From an uncultured Flavobacteriaceae bacterium (lineage in GTDB: Bacteria; Bacteroidota; Bacteroidia; Flavobacteriales; Flavobacteriaceae): a stretch of 64,000 bases of DNA. Made by a program: the position numbers and the translations under genes. The notes below the pieces were generated by a model, which saw only the letters and a program-made list of their open reading frames with translations, was not told where the DNA came from and searched no databases. Shown piece by piece: positions 23,005 to 35,810 of this stretch (position 1 is the first letter of the stretch; each line of letters begins with the position of its first letter). The DNA is taken from NCBI GenBank assembly GCA_905479415.1, contig CAJQMK010000003.1, positions 1 through 64,000 of the forward strand, read 5' to 3'.

Positions 23005-23955
23005 ATGAATTTTTTTAAAAAACTGTTTACAAAAGAAAAAAAAGAATCTTTAGACAAAGGTTTAAAAAAGAGTAATGAATCTTTTTTTAATAAAATTTCC
23101 AAGGTAGTTATTGGTAAAAGTAAAGTTGATGATCAGGTTCTTGATAATTTGGAGGAAATTTTAATAAGTTCTGATGTTGGAGTAAAAACTACATTAAAAA
23201 TAATTGATCAAATTGAAGAAAGAGTAGCTAAAGATAAATTTCTTAACTCATCTGAATTAGATTTAATACTTAAGGAGGAAATCATAAAAATTATTTGCGA
23301 TTCAGAACATGATAATTTTCTTTCTGTAGATAAAAATAAGCCTCACGTTATTTTAGTTGTCGGAGTCAATGGTGTTGGTAAGACTACATCAATTGGGAAA
23401 ATGGCTAACTATTATAAATCTATTGGATTAAAAGTTATGGTTGGAGCTGCTGACACTTTTCGAGCAGCTGCAATTGATCAGTTACAAGTTTGGACAGATA
23501 GAGTAGGAGTTGAGTTAGTAAAGCAAGATATGGGAAGTGATCCAGCCTCTGTTGCATTCGACACATTAGAATCAGCCATAAATAAAAATATTGATGTTGT
23601 TTTAATTGATACAGCTGGTAGATTACACAACAAAGCTAATTTGATGAATGAACTTTCTAAAATAAAGAGAGTACTTCAGAAAAAAAATATAGATGCTCCA
23701 CACGAAGTTTTATTGATAATTGACGGCTCAACTGGTCAAAATGCTTTTGAACAGGCAAAACAATTTACAAATGTTACAGAAATCACCTCACTTGCTGTAA
23801 CTAAATTAGACGGAACAGCTAAAGGAGGTGTAGTTTTAGGAATTTCTGACCAATTCAATATACCTATTAAATTTATTGGTATTGGAGAGGGTGTTGAGGA
23901 TTTACAAATTTTTGATAAAAAAGAATTTGTAGACTCTTTTTTTAAAAAATCATAA
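23005..23955 (+). CDS. ftsY: Signal recognition particle receptor FtsY
   Basis: 316 aa; GVNGVGKTTSIGKMA, DTAGRLHNKANLM, TKLDGTAKGG. Confidence 0.97.
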   Translation: MNFFKKLFTKEKKESLDKGLKKSNESFFNKISKVVIGKSKVDDQVLDNLEEILISSDVGVKTTLKIIDQIEERVAKDKFLNSSELDLILKEEIIKIICDSEHDNFLSVDKNKPHVILVVGVNGVGKTTSIGKMANYYKSIGLKVMVGAADTFRAAAIDQLQVWTDRVGVELVKQDMGSDPASVAFDTLESAINKNIDVVLIDTAGRLHNKANLMNELSKIKRVLQKKNIDAPHEVLLIIDGSTGQNAFEQAKQFTNVTEITSLAVTKLDGTAKGGVVLGISDQFNIPIKFIGIGEGVEDLQIFDKKEFVDSFFKKS

Positions 23956-23965
23956 ATATTAAATA

Positions 23966-25270
23966 TTGAGAACAAAATATTCAAAAAAAAATAGAATTAA
24001 TGTTGTGACTCTAGGTTGCTCAAAAAACATATATGATTCTGAAGTTTTAATGGGTCAGCTTAAAGCAAACAATAAAGATGTCGTACACGAAGAGGACGGT
24101 AATATAGTTGTGATAAATACATGTGGTTTTATTGATAATGCAAAACAAGAATCTATCGATACAATTTTAGATTATTCATCAAAAAAACAAAATGGTCAAA
24201 TTGACAAGTTGTTTGTTACTGGATGTTTGAGTGAAAGATATATGCCTGATCTAAAAAAAGAAATTCCTAATGTCGATCAATATTTTGGAACTACCGATTT
24301 ACCAAAACTATTAAAAGCCCTAAAAGCTGATTATAAGCATGAATTAGTTGGTGAAAGGTTAACGACAACTCCAAAAAATTATGCATATTTAAAAATATCA
24401 GAAGGTTGTGATAGGCCTTGTTCATTTTGTGCAATTCCACTTATGAGAGGAAAGCATAAATCAAAATCAATTGAAGATATAGTAACTGAAGCATCTAAAT
24501 TAGCTACAAATGGTGTAAAAGAATTAATTTTAATTGCTCAAGATTTAACATATTATGGGTTAGATCTTTATAAAAAAAGAGAGTTATCTTCTTTACTTAA
24601 AGAATTAGTTAAGGTAAATGGTGTTGAATGGATTAGACTTCATTATGCTTTTCCAAATGGTTTCCCAGTTGACGTGTTGGAAGTAATTAAAAACGAACCA
24701 AAAGTTTGTAATTATATTGATATTCCTTTACAACATATTTCTACAAAGATTTTGAAATCAATGAGAAGAGGATCAAAAAAAGAAAATATAGTTGATTTAA
24801 TTAACCAAATTAGATTGACAAACCCTTTTATTGCGATTAGGACAACTTTAATAGTTGGCTACCCTGGTGAAACAGAACAGGAATTTGATGAGTTAAAGCA
24901 ATGGGTTTCTGAAACTAGATTTGATAGATTAGGTTGTTTTACTTATAGTCATGAAGAAAACACACATGCTTACAATCTGGTTGATGATGTTCCTGAAGAT
25001 GTTAAGATTAATAGGATGAATGAAATCATGGATATTCAATCTCAAATATCATTTGAAATAAATCAAAATAAAATTGGCAAAATATATAAATGTGTTATTG
25101 ATAGAAAAGAAGGGGCTTTTTATGTAGGAAGAACTGAACACGATTCTCCAGACGTTGATAATGAAGTTTTAGTCGACGCAAGTGAAAATTATTTAAAAAT
25201 TGGAGATTTTACTAATTTAAAAATTACAAGTTCCACAGAATTTGATTTATATGGATCACCTTTTTCTTAA
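23966..25270 (+). CDS. rimO: Ribosomal protein S12 methylthiotransferase RimO (TTG start)
   Basis: 434 aa; VVTLGCSKNIYDSEVLMGQL, radical-SAM CDRPCSFCAIPLMRG; TTG start at 23966, next Met lies beyond the first Fe-S Cys. Confidence 0.95.
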   Translation: MRTKYSKKNRINVVTLGCSKNIYDSEVLMGQLKANNKDVVHEEDGNIVVINTCGFIDNAKQESIDTILDYSSKKQNGQIDKLFVTGCLSERYMPDLKKEIPNVDQYFGTTDLPKLLKALKADYKHELVGERLTTTPKNYAYLKISEGCDRPCSFCAIPLMRGKHKSKSIEDIVTEASKLATNGVKELILIAQDLTYYGLDLYKKRELSSLLKELVKVNGVEWIRLHYAFPNGFPVDVLEVIKNEPKVCNYIDIPLQHISTKILKSMRRGSKKENIVDLINQIRLTNPFIAIRTTLIVGYPGETEQEFDELKQWVSETRFDRLGCFTYSHEENTHAYNLVDDVPEDVKINRMNEIMDIQSQISFEINQNKIGKIYKCVIDRKEGAFYVGRTEHDSPDVDNEVLVDASENYLKIGDFTNLKITSSTEFDLYGSPFS

Positions 25271-25299
25271 TCATATAATGTATATTTATTAAAAAAGGT

Positions 25300-26895
25300 T
25301 TGTCTTATATTGATTCTAACATATCAAATCATTTACCTAATATCACTCTTGACTATATAAATGATGAGAAAAAATTAAACTCTTTTTATAATAGATTTAA
25401 TAAAATCGAAAATTATAAAAATCAATTAAATGAAAAGATTAATCATTACAACGATAATTTTAGAACAGTATTAAGTAACCAGCTTGAGAAACAATACGAG
25501 TCAGTTACAGATAAATCTTTGCAAATTAAACTTATAGCTGACTTAAAATTAAAAAACTCCTTTACTGTTACAACCGGCCATCAATTAAATTTATTTACAG
25601 GGCCATTATATTTTTTTTATAAAATTATTGATACAATTATTATTTGTAAAAAATTAAAAAAGAAATATCCAAAATATAATTTTATACCAGTCTTTTGGAT
25701 GGCTTCTGAAGATCATGATTTTGATGAAATTAATTATTTTAATTATGATAAGAAAAAATTTAGTTGGGACATTAGTCATGGTGGTCCTGTAGGAAGATTG
25801 AAGACTAAAGGCTTAGAAAATGTTTTAAGTGAAATGAAAAATTATTTAGATTTTACAGATCAAAAAGAATTAATTACTCTTTTTGAAACATCTTATTTGA
25901 AACATAAAAATTTATCTTTAGCTACTTTAAATCTTGTTCATAGCTTGTTTGGAAAACATGGATTATTAATTTTAGAGCCAGATAATAAGCATTTGAAAAA
26001 ACTTTTTTCTGAAATTATCATTGATGAATTATTAAATAATACTTTAAACAAGAATATTCTAAATACTAATAATGAATTAAATACAGTTTTTGAAAACTCT
26101 TACAGTCCTCAAGTAAACTCTAGAGAAATTAATTTATTTTATATTAAAGATAATTTACGAGCTAGGATAGAAAAAATAGGAGATGTATTTAGCGTTTTAG
26201 ATACTAATATTTCATTTACTCAGAGTGAGATTGTTAATGAGGTTAATAATCATCCTGAAAGATTTTCCCCTAATGCATTATTAAGACCAGTTTATCAAGA
26301 ATTTATCTTACCAAATTTAGCATATGTTGGTGGTGGAAGTGAAATAGCCTATTGGCTTCAGCTAAAAGAATATTTTAATTTTAAAAAAATAACATTTCCT
26401 ATTTTGTCAGTTAGATCATCTGTTTTATTTGTTTCAAAAAAACAAGTAGAAAAGTGTAAAAAACTTAAAATGTCCATTATTGATTTATTTGAAAACCCAG
26501 TTAATTTAAAAAAACTTTATTTACGAAAGAACTCTAAAATAACAATTGATTTAACCATTCAAAAAAATATAATAAAAGAAAATTTTTCAAATTTCTATGA
26601 GCTGACTAAGCTCACAGATAAATCCTTTTTAGGAGCAGTGAAAGCTCAAGAAACGAAACAGATTAAAGGAATTGAAAATCTTGAAAAACGACTAATTAGA
26701 GCTGAAAAGAGGGTTCATTTAGATAAGTTGTTAAGGTTGATTAATTTAAAAAATGAATTATTTCCAAATGACTCTTTTCAAGAAAGACAAGTTAATTTTT
26801 CTACTTTTTTCAATCCAAATGAATTTGATTTTGTAAATGTTTTAATAAAAAACATAGATCCATTTAAAAAAGAATTTTTAATTCTGGAATTTTAA
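25300..26895 (+). CDS. bshC: Bacillithiol biosynthesis cysteine-adding enzyme BshC (TTG start)
   Basis: 531 aa; TVTTGHQLNLFTGPLYFFYKIID, FWMASEDHDFDEI, YVGGGSEIAYWLQLK. Confidence 0.93.
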   Translation: MSYIDSNISNHLPNITLDYINDEKKLNSFYNRFNKIENYKNQLNEKINHYNDNFRTVLSNQLEKQYESVTDKSLQIKLIADLKLKNSFTVTTGHQLNLFTGPLYFFYKIIDTIIICKKLKKKYPKYNFIPVFWMASEDHDFDEINYFNYDKKKFSWDISHGGPVGRLKTKGLENVLSEMKNYLDFTDQKELITLFETSYLKHKNLSLATLNLVHSLFGKHGLLILEPDNKHLKKLFSEIIIDELLNNTLNKNILNTNNELNTVFENSYSPQVNSREINLFYIKDNLRARIEKIGDVFSVLDTNISFTQSEIVNEVNNHPERFSPNALLRPVYQEFILPNLAYVGGGSEIAYWLQLKEYFNFKKITFPILSVRSSVLFVSKKQVEKCKKLKMSIIDLFENPVNLKKLYLRKNSKITIDLTIQKNIIKENFSNFYELTKLTDKSFLGAVKAQETKQIKGIENLEKRLIRAEKRVHLDKLLRLINLKNELFPNDSFQERQVNFSTFFNPNEFDFVNVLIKNIDPFKKEFLILEF

Positions 26896-26905
26896 TCAAT
26901 TTCTA

Positions 26906-26937
26906 TTGAATTTTTTTATGTTTTAATAGTATTTTTG
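26906..26937 (+). promoter_or_regulatory. Putative Bacteroidota-type promoter for guaA
   Basis: TTG (26906-26908) - 21 nt - TATTTTTG (26930-26937); ATG of guaA at 26941. Confidence 0.55.
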
Positions 26938-26940
26938 AAT

Positions 26941-28470
26941 ATGGAAGATAAAGTACTTATAATTGATTTTGGATCACAATACACTCAATTAATAGCAAGA
27001 AGAGTTAGAGAGTTATTTGTTTACTGTGAAATACATCCTTACAATAATTTAGATGTCGATTTTGACTCTTTCAAAGCTATAATTCTTTCTGGATCACCAT
27101 TTTCTGTAAGATCTGATGATGCCTTACATATTGATCTGTCAAATATTAAAGGAAAAAAACCTCTTTTGGGTGTTTGTTATGGTGCTCAATATATTGCTCA
27201 TTTTTTTGGAGGTAAAGTTATACCATCAAATAAACGTGAATATGGTAGGGCTAAACTAACTAGTATAGATTCAAATAATAAATTATTTAATAAAGTTGAG
27301 GTTGGATCTCAAGTTTGGATGAGTCATAGTGATACGATCGAAAACCTTCCCACGAACTCTAAATGTATTGCAAGTACTCAAGATGTTAAAAATGCTGCCT
27401 ACTCAATTGAAGACGAAGATGTTTATGCTATTCAATTTCATCCTGAAGTTTATCATTCAAAAGATGGTAAGCGTATTTTAGAAAATTTTTTAATTAATAT
27501 AGCCAAAATAAATCCAGATTGGACACCAGATGTTTTTTCAGAAAAAACTATTTCTGAGATTAAAGAAAAAGTTGGAGATGATAAAGTAATTCTTGGTCTT
27601 TCGGGAGGTGTTGATTCAACTGTTGCAGCTGTTTTAATTCATAAAGCTATTAAAGAAAACCTTCATTGCATTTTTGTAAATAATGGATTACTTAGAAAAA
27701 ACGAGTTTAATGATGTGCTAGATCAATACAAGGGAATGGGCTTAAATGTTAAAGGAGTTGATGCTTCAAAGTATTTTATTGATAAGTTGTCTGGAGTTAG
27801 TGACCCTGAACAAAAAAGAAAAATTATTGGAAAGGCTTTTGTAGATGTATTTGACCAAGAGTCCAAGCTAATTAATGGAGCTAAATGGTTAGCTCAAGGG
27901 ACTATTTACCCTGATGTTATTGAATCAATTTCAGTAAAGGGACCTTCTGCTACTATTAAATCACATCATAATGTTGGAGGGCTTCCAGATTTTATGAAAC
28001 TTTCTGTTGTTGAGCCTTTAAAAATGCTTTTTAAAGATGAAGTGCGAAGGGTAGGAAAAAGTTTAGGAATTGAAAATAAACTTTTAAAAAGACATCCTTT
28101 TCCCGGGCCCGGATTAGCTATTAGAATATTAGGAGATATTTCAAATGAAAAAGTAAGAATTCTTCAAGAAGTTGATCATATATTTATTTCAGGGTTATTA
28201 GATCATGATTTGTATGATAAGGTTTGGCAAGCAGGTGCGATATTATTACCTGTTAAAAGTGTGGGTGTTATGGGTGATGAGAGGACTTATGAGCAATGTG
28301 TTGCGTTAAGAGCTGTTGAGTCAACAGATGGTATGACAGCTGATTGGGTAAATCTTCCTTATGAATTTTTACAAGAGGTTTCTAATAAAATTATTAATAA
28401 TGTAAAGGGTGTAAATCGTGTAGTCTATGATATTAGTTCAAAACCACCTGCAACAATTGAATGGGAATAA
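26941..28470 (+). CDS. guaA: GMP synthase (glutamine-hydrolysing)
   Basis: ATG at 26941; [38 protein letters not shown]. Confidence 0.98.
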   Translation: MEDKVLIIDFGSQYTQLIARRVRELFVYCEIHPYNNLDVDFDSFKAIILSGSPFSVRSDDALHIDLSNIKGKKPLLGVCYGAQYIAHFFGGKVIPSNKREYGRAKLTSIDSNNKLFNKVEVGSQVWMSHSDTIENLPTNSKCIASTQDVKNAAYSIEDEDVYAIQFHPEVYHSKDGKRILENFLINIAKINPDWTPDVFSEKTISEIKEKVGDDKVILGLSGGVDSTVAAVLIHKAIKENLHCIFVNNGLLRKNEFNDVLDQYKGMGLNVKGVDASKYFIDKLSGVSDPEQKRKIIGKAFVDVFDQESKLINGAKWLAQGTIYPDVIESISVKGPSATIKSHHNVGGLPDFMKLSVVEPLKMLFKDEVRRVGKSLGIENKLLKRHPFPGPGLAIRILGDISNEKVRILQEVDHIFISGLLDHDLYDKVWQAGAILLPVKSVGVMGDERTYEQCVALRAVESTDGMTADWVNLPYEFLQEVSNKIINNVKGVNRVVYDISSKPPATIEWE

Positions 28471-29894
28471 TGAGAGTTTCTAAAATTTTTTTTCTTTTTT
28501 TCTTGGTTTCTTTACTTGGGTTTTCTCAGGACGAAAATCAAAATTTGGAATCTAGTCTAGTTATTGAATTTATAGAGCATAAGGTTAAAAGAAAACAAAC
28601 TTTATATACTATTTCCAATTTATACGATGTTCCAATAAATCTAATTAAAAAATATAACCCCTCCCTAAAAGGTGATAAAATATCAAAAAAAATGGTATTA
28701 AAGATACCATTTATAACTACTGCTATTTTAGAGGAGTCTATTAAAGAAATTGTAGAGAAAGTTTTAGTATCAACAAGAACAAACCAAAATTTATTTGACA
28801 GTGTCCCTAAAAAAAAGTCAATTAAGTTTGGTTTTATAGCTCCTTTTAATTTAAATAAAATTGAAATCGATTCTATTGAAAACACAAAAAAATATTTAGA
28901 AAAGTTAAACCTTTCGACATTATCTCTGGATTTTTACAGTGGAGTTCTTACTGCTCTTGAAACTGTAAAAAAATTAGGAATTAAAACACAAATTGACACT
29001 TATGATAATGAAAATAGCCTTTCAGAAATAGATAATATATCTAACAATAAAAGTATTAACAGTTATGATTTTATTTTAGGTCCTCTTATTCCTAGAAATA
29101 TCAACAGGCTTTCTTTAAATCTCAAGGACTCAAAAACACCAATTGTTTCTCCTTTAACTTCAAAAAAAATTGAAATAAATAAGAATGTATTTCAGTCTAT
29201 ACCCAGTGTTAATTCTCAAAGAGAATTAATGTATACTTATGTTGATAGTTTAATTATTAAAGATCCAGATCCTTGTGTTATGATAATTTATAACAGGTCT
29301 ACCGAGAAAGTTAAGGAAAAGCTTTTGAAGCGTTTTCCATACGCTGAACTTATTGATACTGATTTAACTAAGGGTTTAGTTGATCCTGAAATCACTGATT
29401 CTTTACTTGTCGAGCAAAAAAATAATTTAGTTTTTTTAGAATCTCAAAATTTGAATGTTATAACAAGTGTTTCGTCCTTATTAAATTCTCAAATTTCAAA
29501 AGAAAGAAATATAAAACTTCTTTCAACCTATAGATCTGAAACTTATGAAAACGAAAATATTTCGTATCAAAAATTAGGAAATTTAAATTTCACCTATCCA
29601 TCTTATTTTTTTCCCAGTTATGGAGATGAATTAGATGAAATAAATGAATTATTTATTAAAAATTACGGAAAACTTCCAAATAAAATAGCTCTTAGAGGTT
29701 ATGAAATTACTTTAGATTTAATATTGCGCATTGCACATATGAGGAAGTTGACCAAATCAATAGGTTTGGGAGAAACTAAATACCATCAGAACAGATTTAA
29801 GTATAAAAATAAGGGTCAAGGTTATATTAACGAATCGATACTACTTGTTAAACATGATGATTTAGAAGTTGTAGAAATTCCTTCAAAAAAATAA
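28470..29894 (+). CDS. LysM domain + periplasmic-binding-protein-fold protein, exported
   Basis: TAATG overlap with guaA; signal peptide [20 protein letters not shown]; LysM HKVKRKQTLYTISNLYDVPINLIKKYNP; PBP1-like region FGFIAPFN...YDFILGPLIPRNINRLS...TPIVSPLTS. Confidence 0.8.
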   Translation: MRVSKIFFLFFLVSLLGFSQDENQNLESSLVIEFIEHKVKRKQTLYTISNLYDVPINLIKKYNPSLKGDKISKKMVLKIPFITTAILEESIKEIVEKVLVSTRTNQNLFDSVPKKKSIKFGFIAPFNLNKIEIDSIENTKKYLEKLNLSTLSLDFYSGVLTALETVKKLGIKTQIDTYDNENSLSEIDNISNNKSINSYDFILGPLIPRNINRLSLNLKDSKTPIVSPLTSKKIEINKNVFQSIPSVNSQRELMYTYVDSLIIKDPDPCVMIIYNRSTEKVKEKLLKRFPYAELIDTDLTKGLVDPEITDSLLVEQKNNLVFLESQNLNVITSVSSLLNSQISKERNIKLLSTYRSETYENENISYQKLGNLNFTYPSYFFPSYGDELDEINELFIKNYGKLPNKIALRGYEITLDLILRIAHMRKLTKSIGLGETKYHQNRFKYKNKGQGYINESILLVKHDDLEVVEIPSKK

Positions 29895-29918
29895 AACTTA
29901 TTGAATTTTAAATTTTAA

Positions 29919-31583
<1,665 letters not shown>

Positions 31584-31584
31584 A

Positions 31585-33405
31585 ATGGAAGAAAATAAAT
31601 TAGATATATATCAAATTATAGGGTTTTTATTTCTTATTGCTGCCGTTTTCTATTGGTTTAACGTAACTATTCCAAATCTTGAGCAAAATGCACTTGATGA
31701 AAAAGAAATAATTTCACAAACTCAGAACGAAGAAATTAATGACAATTTAATAAAAGATATAAATGAAGATGTCAGCTCGAGTTTAAATAGCACATTTATA
31801 AATTCTAATTTAGAAAATCAAGAAGTAGTTATTGAAAATGATGATGTTATTTTTAAATTTAATACTAAAGGAGGTTCTTTAGCTGAAATTCAGTTAAAAG
31901 ATTATGTCGACTATAAAGGTGATGACTTGTTTTTGATTAAAAATAACAATCAGGATGTTAGTTTAAGTTTTGAACTTAAAAATGGAAATATAATAAATAC
32001 TTCGGATTATAATTTTACCTATGAAATGGAAAGACAAGGTAAAATGAATGTACTTAAAATGTCTTTAATTGTTTCAAACGGTCAATCAATCTCCTTTGAA
32101 TATAAAATTCCTGAGTCAGGATATATGATTGACTTTAATGTTAAGTCATCTGGGTTCTCTTCTCTAATAAATTCTAATTCAAATGTAAATTTAAATTGGA
32201 ATTTAGACGCTTTTAGACAAGCTAAAAGTATTGATTATGAAAACAGGTACAGTCAGCTAATGTATCAGTACGATGGAGATGACACAGACTATTTGAGTTC
32301 TTATACAGATTCTGATGACAGCGAAGACTCGGTTTCATGGATTTCATATGGTCAACATTTTTTTAATTCGATTTTAATCTTAGATTCTCCGGTTAATAAT
32401 GTTCAGTTTGAGTCAAAAAAACTGTTCGAGGACGAAAGTAAAGAAGCGAAATTCACTAAAAAATATTCTTCAATAATCCCTTTAAATCTTTCTGGCTCTG
32501 AGATTAACAGTCAAATGAAATGGTATTTTGGACCTAACGATTATGATATTTTAAAACAATATCAAAACAAAATTTATGACTCTATTTATTTTGGATGGGG
32601 GATTTTTGGCATGATTAACAGATTTATTTATTTTCCTTTTTTCGGATTTTTGAGTAAATATTTTTCTGCTGGACTTGCAGTGATTTTAATGACTATTGCC
32701 ACTCGTTTGGTGATGTCACCAGTTACCTACAAGACATACGTTTCTCAGGCTAGAATGAAAGTTATAAAGCCTGAAATAACAGAGTTAAATGAAAAGTTTA
32801 AAAACGATGCAGTAAAGAGACAACAGGAAACTATGAAGTTGTATAATAAAGCGGGTGCTAATCCTCTATTGGGGTGTGTCCCTGCGTTGCTTCAGTTACC
32901 TGTATTTTATGCCTTATTCTGTTTTTTTCCAATTGCATTCCAATTAAGAGGAAAATCTTTTTTATGGGCTGAAGACCTTTCTTCTTATGATACCATTGCT
33001 GAACTTCCTTTTAGTATTCCTTTTTATGGAGACCATATAAGTCTTCTACCTATATTAGCTTCAATCGCTATATTTTTCTACACAAAAATGTCCTCAGGTG
33101 CACAAATGCAAACATCTCAACCAGGAATGCCTAATATGAAATTCATAATGTATTTAATGCCTGTTATGATGTTATTTTTCTTCAACAATTATGCTAGTGC
33201 ATTTAGTTTGTATTATTTTATTTCAAATATATTAACAATCTTAATTATGATTTCGATTAAGTATTTTATTATTGACGAGGAAAAAATAAGATTACAAGTT
33301 CAGGAGAATAAGAAAAAGCCTACAAAGCAAAACAGGTTTCAAAGAAAAATGCAAGAAATGATGGAAGAAGCCGATAAACAAAGAAAGCTTCAGGGCAAGA
33401 AATAG
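31585..33405 (+). CDS. yidC: Membrane protein insertase YidC
   Basis: 606 aa; ATRLVMSPVTYKTYVSQARM, NPLLGCVPALLQLPVFYALF. Confidence 0.97.
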   Translation: MEENKLDIYQIIGFLFLIAAVFYWFNVTIPNLEQNALDEKEIISQTQNEEINDNLIKDINEDVSSSLNSTFINSNLENQEVVIENDDVIFKFNTKGGSLAEIQLKDYVDYKGDDLFLIKNNNQDVSLSFELKNGNIINTSDYNFTYEMERQGKMNVLKMSLIVSNGQSISFEYKIPESGYMIDFNVKSSGFSSLINSNSNVNLNWNLDAFRQAKSIDYENRYSQLMYQYDGDDTDYLSSYTDSDDSEDSVSWISYGQHFFNSILILDSPVNNVQFESKKLFEDESKEAKFTKKYSSIIPLNLSGSEINSQMKWYFGPNDYDILKQYQNKIYDSIYFGWGIFGMINRFIYFPFFGFLSKYFSAGLAVILMTIATRLVMSPVTYKTYVSQARMKVIKPEITELNEKFKNDAVKRQQETMKLYNKAGANPLLGCVPALLQLPVFYALFCFFPIAFQLRGKSFLWAEDLSSYDTIAELPFSIPFYGDHISLLPILASIAIFFYTKMSSGAQMQTSQPGMPNMKFIMYLMPVMMLFFFNNYASAFSLYYFISNILTILIMISIKYFIIDEEKIRLQVQENKKKPTKQNRFQRKMQEMMEEADKQRKLQGKK

Positions 33406-33417
33406 TAATTTTTTTCA

Positions 33418-34602
33418 ATGTCTAATAAAAATACCAGAGTGGTGGTTGCTCTTTCCGGAGGAGTAGATTCAAGCGTTGCTGCACATTTGCTTGTAAAACA
33501 AGGTTATGATGTTGTTGGGATTTTTATGAAAAATTGGCATGATGAAACTGTTACTGTATCAAATGAATGTCCATGGGTTGAAGATAGTTATGATGCAATG
33601 ATTGTTGCCGAAAAATTATCAATACCTTTTCAAACAATCGATTTAAGTAAAGAATATCAAGAAAGAATCATTGATTACATGTTTAGTGAATATAAGATTG
33701 GAAACACTCCTAATCCTGACGTCTTATGTAACAGGGAAATAAAATTTGATGTTTTTTTAAAAATAGCTAAAAATCTAGGAGCCGATTATGTAGCGACTGG
33801 TCATTATTGCAGAGTAGTTAAAAAAGATACTCATTTTAGTCTTTTGTCAGGAAAAGATTTGAATAAAGATCAATCATATTTTTTATGTCAATTGTCTCAA
33901 AAACAACTTTCTAAAGTTATGTTTCCTATTGGCGATTTAAATAAAAAAGAGGTAAGATTAATTGCTGCAAAACAAAGACTAGTAACTGCTGACAAAAAGG
34001 ATTCGCAAGGTTTATGTTTTGTTGGAAAAGTTAAACTTCCTGAATTTTTACAACAAAAACTAAAAATAAAAAAAGGTTTAGTAATTAAGGTTTCTAGTAA
34101 TAATAGTAATTGTTTTAAAACACTAGATTACGATAATCATTCAATTGAAAATTTGCATAAACTTGCTAAGTCAATTGATTATTCTGTAAATGATGGTGAT
34201 GTTGTTGGTGAGCATGATGGCGCACATTTTTTTACAGTTGGTCAAAGAAAAGGGCTGGCTATTGGCGGAAGTAAAGAACCTTTATTTGTTATTAAAACCG
34301 ATGTTCTAAATAATATTGTTTATGTAGGAGAAGGTAAAAATCATCCAGGTTTATTTAAAAAAGTTTTATTTATTAAAAATAAAAATTTCCATAAGTTAAG
34401 AGCTGATATTGATTATAAAAATTCAGACAATAAATTTGAATCTAGAATAAGATACCGACAGCCTCTTCAGAAATCCAAACTTATTTTAGATAAGGATGGT
34501 GTTTTTATGGTTTTTGAAAGCATGCAGTCTGCTATTAGTAAAGGTCAGTTTGCAGTGTGGTATAAAAATGAAGAGTTATTGGGTTCTGGTGTTATAGATT
34601 GA
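33418..34602 (+). CDS. mnmA: tRNA-specific 2-thiouridylase MnmA
   Basis: 394 aa; [44 protein letters not shown]. Confidence 0.96.
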   Translation: MSNKNTRVVVALSGGVDSSVAAHLLVKQGYDVVGIFMKNWHDETVTVSNECPWVEDSYDAMIVAEKLSIPFQTIDLSKEYQERIIDYMFSEYKIGNTPNPDVLCNREIKFDVFLKIAKNLGADYVATGHYCRVVKKDTHFSLLSGKDLNKDQSYFLCQLSQKQLSKVMFPIGDLNKKEVRLIAAKQRLVTADKKDSQGLCFVGKVKLPEFLQQKLKIKKGLVIKVSSNNSNCFKTLDYDNHSIENLHKLAKSIDYSVNDGDVVGEHDGAHFFTVGQRKGLAIGGSKEPLFVIKTDVLNNIVYVGEGKNHPGLFKKVLFIKNKNFHKLRADIDYKNSDNKFESRIRYRQPLQKSKLILDKDGVFMVFESMQSAISKGQFAVWYKNEELLGSGVID

Positions 34603-34604
34603 TA

Positions 34605-35810
34605 CTACAGAGTTATCTCTACTTGATTTCTTAAAATATCTTCAATATTTTCTCTTTTCCTTATCTCAATTGCTTTATTGTCTAAAAAAAGAATCTCAGA
34701 GGGCTTATATCTAGAATTATAATTACTAGCCATTGTAAAGCAATAAGCTCCTGCATTTTTAAAGCATAAAACATCTCCTTCGTTTATTCTTGAAATTCTT
34801 TTATTGTTTGCAAAAGTATCCGTTTCACATATATATCCTACAACTGAATAAAATCTTTCATTATCATCTGGATTCGAAATGTTTTTTATATCATGATTTG
34901 AACCATACATCATTGGCCTTACAAAGTGATTAAAGCCAGAATCTACCTGAGCAAAAACAGTTGATGTGGTTTGTTTTATAGAATTTACAGAGCACAAAAA
35001 ACTACCAGCTTCACTAACTAAAAACTTACCAGGTTCAAAGGCTAATGTTAATTCTTTTCCATATTCTTTACAAAAATCATTGAATCTTTTTGATAGTTTT
35101 TTTCCTAATTCTTCAATATTAGTTTGGTTATCACCAAGAGAGTAAGGTACTTTGAAGCCACTGCCAAAATCAATAAATTCCAAGTCTTTAAATTTAGAAG
35201 CTGTTTCAAATAAAATCTCTGCTGCATGAATAAATACCTCTATGTCTAAAATGTCACTTCCGGTGTGCATATGAATTCCATTAACTTTAATGTTTGTGTT
35301 TTTTATTATTCTTAAAAGTAATGGGATTTGGTGTATACTTATTCCAAACTTAGAATCAATGTGGCCAACAGAAATTTTATTATTTCCTCCAGCCATAACG
35401 TGTGGGTTGATTCTAATACAAATAGGGATATTAGGATTTAGTCCTCCAAATTGTTCTAAAACGCTAAGGTTGTCTATGTTAATGTTTACACCCATTTCTG
35501 AAACTTTTTGAATTTCTTCGACCGAAACACCATTTGGTGTGTAAATTATTTTTTCAGGACTAAACCCAGCTTTTAGGCCAATCATTACTTCTTGAATTGA
35601 GACCGTATCAATTCCTGCGCCCAATTGATTTATATATTTTAAAATTGAAATATTGGATAATGCTTTTACGGCATAGTTTATTCTAAGATTTTTTACTTCA
35701 TTAAATGAGTTAGTAAGTCTTTCGTACTGACTCTTGATTTTAGACGCATCATATACATATGTTGGGGTTCCAAATGTTTTTGATATTTCTAATAAAGTTG
35801 AATTTTTCAT
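34605..35810 (-). CDS. lysA: Diaminopimelate decarboxylase
   Basis: 401 aa; YAVKALSN PLP-Lys motif, GIHMHTGSDI, CETDTFANN. Confidence 0.95.
   Translation of the reverse strand: MKNSTLLEISKTFGTPTYVYDASKIKSQYERLTNSFNEVKNLRINYAVKALSNISILKYINQLGAGIDTVSIQEVMIGLKAGFSPEKIIYTPNGVSVEEIQKVSEMGVNINIDNLSVLEQFGGLNPNIPICIRINPHVMAGGNNKISVGHIDSKFGISIHQIPLLLRIIKNTNIKVNGIHMHTGSDILDIEVFIHAAEILFETASKFKDLEFIDFGSGFKVPYSLGDNQTNIEELGKKLSKRFNDFCKEYGKELTLAFEPGKFLVSEAGSFLCSVNSIKQTTSTVFAQVDSGFNHFVRPMMYGSNHDIKNISNPDDNERFYSVVGYICETDTFANNKRISRINEGDVLCFKNAGAYCFTMASNYNSRYKPSEILFLDNKAIEIRKRENIEDILRNQVEITL

Noticed and set aside
28538-28885. 115-aa ORF antisense to the LysM protein
   Set aside because: Shadow ORF without recognisable features.
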